From: Pteria penguin | Taxonomy: Eukaryota; Mollusca; Bivalvia; Pterioida; Pteriidae | Direction: 5' to 3' | Assembly (NCBI GenBank): GCA_035048485.1 | Contig: CM068587.1 | Span: 40,299,842-40,363,841 of the forward strand | Length of the DNA: 64,000 bases | Shown here: positions 57,601 through 64,000 of the stretch, one piece after another | How the letters are laid out: every line of letters begins with the position of its first letter | How positions within the stretch are numbered: position 1 is the first letter of the stretch | Notes under the pieces: model-generated | Told to the model about the DNA's origin: nothing | Seen by the model: the letters and a program-made list of their open reading frames with translations, nothing else | The model's database searches: none | Position numbers and translations under genes: made by a program

Positions 57601-60600
57601 ATATCAAGAAAAAGGGGCCCTCGTGGCCCAACTACCATCCTTCAGGAGAAGATGGCATTCTGACCTCGACCTTCCAACAAGCAGCAGTCCATCACCCAAG
57701 TAAGATGTGCACAATCTTACCCAGGAGACAGAAAACTACTTGTCAGTTCTTGATATTGCCCTCAATATCAAGAAAAAGGGGCCCCCGTGGCCCAACTACC
57801 ATCCTTCAGGAGAAGATGGCATTCTGACCTCGACCTTCCAACAAGCAGCAGTCCATCACCCAAGTAAGATGTGCACAATCTTACCCAGGAGACAGAAAAC
57901 TACTTGTCAGTTCTTGATATTGCCCTCAATATCAAGAAAAAGGGGCCCTCGTGGCCCAACTACCATCCTTCAGGAGAAGATGGCATTCTGACCTCGACCT
58001 TCCAACAAGCAGCAGTCCATCACCCAAGTAAGATGTGCACAATCTTACCCAGGAGACAGAAAACTACTTGTCAGTTCTTGATATTGCCCTCAATATCAAG
58101 AAAAAGGGGCCCTCGTGGCCCAACTACCATCCTTCAGGAGAAGATGGCATTCTGACCTCGACCTTCCAACAAGCAGCAGTCCATCACCCAAGTAAGATGT
58201 GCACAATCTTACCCAGGAGACAGAAAACTACTTGTCAGTTCTTGATATTGCCCTCAATATCAAGAAAAAGGGGCCCTCGTGGCCCAACTACCATCCTTCA
58301 GGAGAAGATGGCATTCTGACCTCGACCTTCCAACAAGCAGCAGTCCATCACCCAAGTAAGATGTGCACAATCTTACCCAGGAGACAGAAAACTACTTGTC
58401 AGTTCTTGATATTGCCCTCAATATCAAGAAAAAGGGGCCCTCGTGGCCCAACTACCATCCTTCAGGAGAAGATGGCATTCTGACCTCGACCTTCCAACAA
58501 GCAGCAGTCCATCACCCAAGTAAGATGTGCACAATCTTACCCAGGAGACAGAAAACTACTTGTCAGTTCTTGATATTGCCCTCAATATCAAGAAAAAGGG
58601 GCCCTCGTGGCCCAACTACCATCCTTCAGGAGAAGATGGCATTCTGACCTCGACCTTCCAACAAGCAGCAGTCCATCACCCAAGTAAGATGTGCACAATC
58701 TTACCCAGGAGACAGAAAACTACTTGTCAGTTCTTGATATTGCCCTCAATATCAAGAAAAAGGGGCCCTCGTGGCCCAACTACCATCCTTCAGGAGAAGA
58801 TGGCATTCTGACCTCGACCTTCCAACAAGCAGCAGTCCATCACCCAAGTAAGATGTGCACAATCTTACCCAGGAGACAGAAAACTACTTGTCAGTTCTTG
58901 ATATTGCCCTCAATATCAAGAAAAAGGGGCCCTCGTGGCCCAACTACCATCCTTCAGGAGAAGATGGCATTCTGACCTCGACCTTCCAACAAGCAGCAGT
59001 CCATCACCCAAGTAAGATGTGCACAATCTTACCCAGGAGACAGAAAACTACTTGTCAGTTCTTGATATTGCCCTCAATATCAAGAAAAAGGGGCCCTCGT
59101 GGCCCAACTACCATCCTTCAGGAGAAGATGGCATTCTGACCTCGACCTTCCAACAAGCAGCAGTCCATCACCCAAGTAAGATGTGCACAATCTTACCCAG
59201 GAGACAGAAAACTACTTGTCAGTTCTTGATATTGCCCTCAATATCAAGAAAAAGGGGCCCTCGTGGCCCAACTACCATCCTTCAGGAGAAGATGGCATTC
59301 TGACCTCGACCTTCCAACAAGCAGCAGTCCATCACCCAAGTAAGATGTGCACAATCTTACCCAGGAGACAGAAAACTACTTGTCAGTTCTTGATATTGAC
59401 CTCAATATCAAGAAAAAGGGGCCCTCGTGGCCCAACTACCATCTTTCAGGAGAAGATGGCATTCTGACCTCGACCTTCCAACAAGCAGCAGTCCATCACC
59501 CAAGTAAGATGTGCACAATCTTACCCAGGAGACAGAAAACTACTTGTCAGTTCTTGATATTGCCCTCAATATCAAGAAAAAGGGGCCCTTGTGGCCCAAC
59601 TACCATCCTTCACGGGAAGATGGCATTCTGACCTCGACCTTCCAACAAGCAGCAGTCCATCACCCAAGTAAGATGTGCACAATCTTACCCAGGAGACAGA
59701 AAACTACTTGTCAGTTTTTGATATTGCCCTCAATATCAAGAAAAAGTGGCCCTCGTGGCCCAACTACCATCCTTCAGGAGAAGATGGCATTCTGACCTCG
59801 ACCTTCCAACAAGCAGCAGTCCATCACCCAAGTAAGATGTGCACAATCTTACCCAGGAGACAGAAAACTACTTGTCAGTTCTTGATATTGTCCTCAATAT
59901 CAAGCAAAAGGGGCCCTCGTGGCCCAACTACCATCCTTCAGGAGAAGATGGCATTCTGACCTCGACCTTCCAACAAGCAGCAGTCCATCACCCAAGTAAG
60001 ATGTGCACAATCTTACCCAGGAGACAGAAAACTACTTGTCAGTTCTTGATATTGCCCTCAATATCAAGAAAAAGGGGCCCTCGTGGCCCAACTACCATCC
60101 TTCAGGAGAAGATGGCATTCTGACCTCGACCTTCCAACAAGCAGCAGTCCATCACCCAAGTAAGATGTGCACAATCTTACCCAGGAGACAGAAAACTACT
60201 TGTCAGTTCTTGATATTGCCCTCAATATCAAGAAAAAGGGGCCCTCGTGGCCCAACTACCATCCTTCAGGAGAAGATGGCATTCTGACCTCGACCTTCCA
60301 ACAAGCAGCAGTCCATCACCCAAGTAAGATGTGCACAATCTTACCCAGGAGACAGAAAACTACTTGTCAGTTCTTGATATTGCCCTCAATATCAAGAAAA
60401 AGGGGCCCTCGTGGCCCAACTACCATCTTTCAGGAGAAGATGGCATTCTGACCTCGACCTTCCAACAAGCAGCAGTCCATCACCCAAGTAAGATGTGCAC
60501 AATCTTACCCAGGAGACAGAAAACTACTTGTCAGTTCTTGATATTGCCCTCAATATCAAGAAAAAGGGGCCATCGTGGCCCAACTACCATCCTTCAGGAG

Positions 60601-63600
60601 AAGATGGCATTCTGACCTCGACCTTCCAACAAGCAGCAGTCCATCACCCAAGTAAGATGTGCACAATCTTACCCAGGAGACAGAAAACTACTTGTCAGTT
60701 CTTGATATTGCCCTCAATATCAAGAAAAAGGGGCCCTCGTGGCCCAACTACCATCCTTCAGGAGAAGATGGCATTCTGACCTCGACCTTCCAACAAGCAG
60801 CAGTCCATCACCCAAGTAAGATGTGCACAATCTTACCGCGGAGACAGAAAACTACTTGTCAGTTCTTGATATTGCCCTCAATATCAAGAAAAAGGTGCCC
60901 TCGTGGCCCAACTACCATCCCTCAGAAGATGGCATTCTGACCTCGACCTTCCAACAAGCAGCAGTCCATCACCCAAGTAAGATGTGCACAATCTTACCCA
61001 GGAGACAGAAAACTACTTGTCAGTTCTTGATATTGCCCTCAATATCAAGAAAAAGGGGCCCTCGTGGCCCAACTACCATCCTTCAGGAGAAGATGGCATT
61101 CTGACCTCGACCTTCCAACAAGCAGCAGTCCATCACCCAAGTAAGATGTGCACAATCTTACCCAGGAGACAGAAAACTACTTGTCAGTTCTTGATATTGC
61201 CCTCAATATCAAGGAAAAGGAGCCTTCGTGGCCCAACTACCATCCTTCAGGAGAAGATGGCATTCTGACCTCCACCTTCCAACAAGCAGCAGTCCATCAC
61301 CCAAGTAAGATGTGCACAATCTTACCCAGGAGACAGAAAACTACTTGTCAGTTCTTGCTATTGCCCTCAATATCAAGAAAAAGGGGCCATCGTGGCCCAA
61401 CTACCATCCTTCAGGGAAAGATGGCATTCTGACCTCGACCTTCCAACAAGCAGCAGTCCATCACCCAAGTAAGATGTGCACAATCTTACCCAGGAGACAG
61501 AAAACTACTTGTCAGTTCTTGATATTGCCCTCAATATCAAGAAAAAGGGGCCCTCGTGGCCCAACTACCATCCTTCAGGAGAAGATGGCATTCTGACCTC
61601 GACCTTCCAACAAGCAGCAGTCCATCACCCAAGTAAGATGTGCACAATCTTACCCAGGAGACAGAAAACTACTTGTCAGTTCTTGATATTGCCCTCAATA
61701 TCAAGAAAAAGGGGCCCTCGTGGCCCAACTACCATCCTTCAGGAGAAGATGGCATTCTGACCTCGACCTTCCAACAAGCAGCAGTCCATCACCCAAGTAA
61801 GATGTGCACAATCTTACCCAGGAGACAGAAAACTACTTGTCAGTTCTTGATATTGCCCTCAATATCAAGAAAAAGGGGCCCTCGTGGCCCAACTACCATC
61901 CTTCAGGAGAAGATGGCATTCTGACCTCGACCTTCCAACAAGCAGCAGTCCATCACCCAAGTAAGATGTGCACAATCTTACCCAGGAGACAGAAAACTAC
62001 TTGTCAGTTCTTGATATTGCCCTCAATATCAAGAAAAAGGGGCCCTCGTGGCCCAACTACCATCCTTCAGGAGAAGATGGCATTCTGACCTCGACCTTCC
62101 AACAAGCAGCAGTCCATCACCCAAGTAAGATGTGCACAATCTTACCCAGGAGACAGAAAACTACTTGTCAGTTCTTGATATTGCCCTCAATATCATGAAA
62201 AAGGGGCCCTCGTGGCCCAACTACCATCCTTCAGGAGAAGATGGCATTCTGACCTCGACCTTCCAACAAGCAGCAGTCCATCACCCAAGTAAGATGTGCA
62301 CAATCTTACCCAGGAGACAGAAAACTACTTGTCAGTTCTTGATATTGCCCTCAATATCAAGAAAAAGGGGCCCTCGTGGCCCAACTACCATCCTTCAGGA
62401 GAAGATGGCATTCTGACCTCGACCTTCCAACAAGCAGCAGTCCATCACCCAAGTAAGATGTGCACAATCTTACCCAGGAGACAGAAAACTACTTGTCAGT
62501 TCTTGATATTGCCCTCAATATCAAGAAAAAGGGGCCCTCGTGGCCCAACTACCATCCTTCAGGGGAAGATGGCATTCTGACCTCGACCTTCCAACAAGCA
62601 GCAGTCCATCACCCAAGTAAGATGTGCACAATCTTACCCAGGAGACAGAAAACTACTTGTCAGTTCTTGATATTGCCCTCAATATCAAGAAAAAGGGGCC
62701 CTCGTGGCCCAACTACCATCCTTCAGGAGAAGATGGCATTCTGACCTCGACCTTCCAACAAGCAGCAGTCCATCACCCAAGTAAGATGTGCACAATCTTA
62801 CCCAGGAGACAGAAAACTACTTGTCAGTTCTTGATATTGCCCTCAATATCAAGAAAAAGGGGCCCTCGTGGCCCAACTACCATCCTTCAGGAGAAGATGG
62901 CATTCTGACCTCGACCTTCCAACAAGCAGCAGTCCATCACCCAAGTAAGATGTGCACAATCTTACCCAGGAGACAGAAAACTACTTGTCAGTTCTTGATA
63001 TTGCCCTCAATATCAAGAAAAAGGGGCCATCGTGGCCCAACTACCATCCTTCAGGGAAAGATGGCATTCTGACCTCGACCTTCCAACAAGCAGCAGTCCA
63101 TCACCCAAGTAAGATGTGCACAATCTTACCCAGGAGACAGAAAACTACTTGTCAGTTCTTGATATTGCCCTCAATATCAAGAAAAAGGGGCCCTCGTGGC
63201 CCAACTACCATCCTTCAGGAGAAGATGGCATTCTGACCTCGACCTTCCAACAAGCAGCAGTCCATCACCCAAGTAAGATGTGCACAATCTTACCCAGGAG
63301 ACAGAAAACTACTTGTCAGTTCTTGATATTGCCCTCAATATCAAGAAAAAGGGGCCCTCGTGGCCCAACTACCATCCTTCAGGAGAAGATGGCATTCTGA
63401 CCTCGACCTTCCAACAAGCAGCAGTCCATCACCCAAGTAAGATGTGCACAATCTTACCCAGGAGACAGAAAACTACTTGTCAGTTCTTGATATTGCCCTC
63501 AATATCAAGAAAAAGGGGCCCTCGTGGCCCAACTACCATCCTTCAGGAGAAGATGGCATTCTGACCTCGACCTTCCAACAAGCAGCAGTCCATCACCCAA

Positions 63601-64000
63601 GTAAGATGTGCACAATCTTACCCAGGAGACAGAAAACTACTTGTCAGTTCTTGATATTGCCCTCAATATCAAGAAAAAGGGGCCCTCGTGGCCCAACTAC
63701 CATCCTTCAGGAGAAGATGGCATTCTGACCTCGACCTTCCAACAAGCAGCAGTCCATCACCCAAGTAAGATGTGCACAATCTTACCCAGGAGACAGAAAA
63801 CTACTTGTCAGTTCTTGATATTGCCCTCAATATCAAGAAAAAGGGGCCCTCGTGGCCCAACTACCATCCTTCAGGGAAAGATGGCATTCTGACCTCGACC
63901 TTCCAACAAGCAGCAGTCCATCACGCAAGTAAGATGTGCACAATCTTACCCAGGAGACAGAAAACTACTTGTCAGTTCTTGATATTGCCCTCAATATCAA
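54617..64000 (+). repeat. 164-bp satellite array, ~57 copies, open at the window edge
   Basis: Head-to-tail 164-bp units, nearly identical by eye. Two units are 161 bp (GAG missing near 56,008 and 60,925). Each unit carries three dyads: TTCTTGATATTG-CCCT-CAATATCAAGAA (12-bp perfect stem), GGGCC-CTCGT-GGCCC and GTAAGAT-GTGCACA-ATCTTAC. In the first unit these fall at 54,634-54,661, ~54,665-54,680 and 54,751-54,771. 164 is not a multiple of 3, so a frame of up to 94 codons runs across less than two units and always ends in TGA. These are not genes. Likely a tandem satellite; its chromosomal role is unknown. Confidence 0.97.

Noticed and set aside
54627..63892. More than fifty overlapping ~94-codon frames on the plus strand
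   Set aside because: They repeat with the 164-bp satellite, cross unit borders, change frame each unit and all end at the same TGA. They reflect the repeat, not genes.
54617..64000. A CRISPR-like array
   Set aside because: The whole 164-bp unit is repeated with no unique spacers, and the setting is eukaryotic.

Overview
The window looks like a stretch of animal (metazoan) genome with no recognisable host gene. It is AT-rich, full of mobile elements of eukaryotic type (a poly(A) LINE, Penelope-like RTs, a BEL/Pao LTR element, tRNA-headed SINEs, MITEs and fold-back elements) and ends in a long satellite array. The mix of short repeats (hairpin-ended GCCCGC elements, repeats ending GGGGCATAAAAA, SINEs with TTGATTGA or CAAC tails) is what I associate with bivalve molluscs. 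That species-level guess is inference, not proof.

Layout. 1-9,361: AT-rich DNA with MITE relics, a hairpin-ended element holding six ~146-bp tandem units (4,361-5,305) and degenerate GGGGCATA repeats. 9,362-16,437: an L1/Tx1-like LINE on the minus strand, bounded by a 13-bp target-site duplication with an A-rich 3' tail. Its 5' ORF carries CCHC zinc knuckles fused to a NADAR (YbiA-like) domain. Its second ORF starts with an intact APE-type endonuclease and is interrupted, without loss of reading frame, by an acidic GAT-repeat tract and a 5'-truncated Penelope-like RT. The LINE's own RT follows in broken frames. 16,440-27,687: SINE relics, two degenerate minisatellites, a ~490-bp fold-back element, a TIR element and AT microsatellites. 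27,688-28,899: a Tigger/pogo-like non-autonomous element. 28,956-37,117: a complete BEL/Pao retrotransposon on the minus strand (616-bp LTRs with one difference, 5-bp TSD ATTTG), with a TA-flanked MITE inside gag. 37,118-54,616: SINEs, a 218-bp perfect duplication, a Penelope RT relic split by a SINE, several hAT-like MITEs and an 88-bp x5 tandem repeat grown inside a SINE. 54,617-64,000: a 164-bp satellite, about 57 nearly identical copies, running off the window edge.

How the parts work together. The coding content is retroelement machinery: ORF1 RNA-binding plus NADAR, endonuclease and RT in the LINE, and gag, protease, RT, RNase H and integrase in the BEL/Pao element. The most notable point is the NADAR domain inside a LINE ORF1. 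NADAR enzymes are known to remove ADP-ribose from modified guanine or related substrates, so this element may carry its own de-ADP-ribosylation activity, possibly against host defence. The second notable point is the uninterrupted 921-codon ORF joining LINE endonuclease, acidic repeat and Penelope-type RT.
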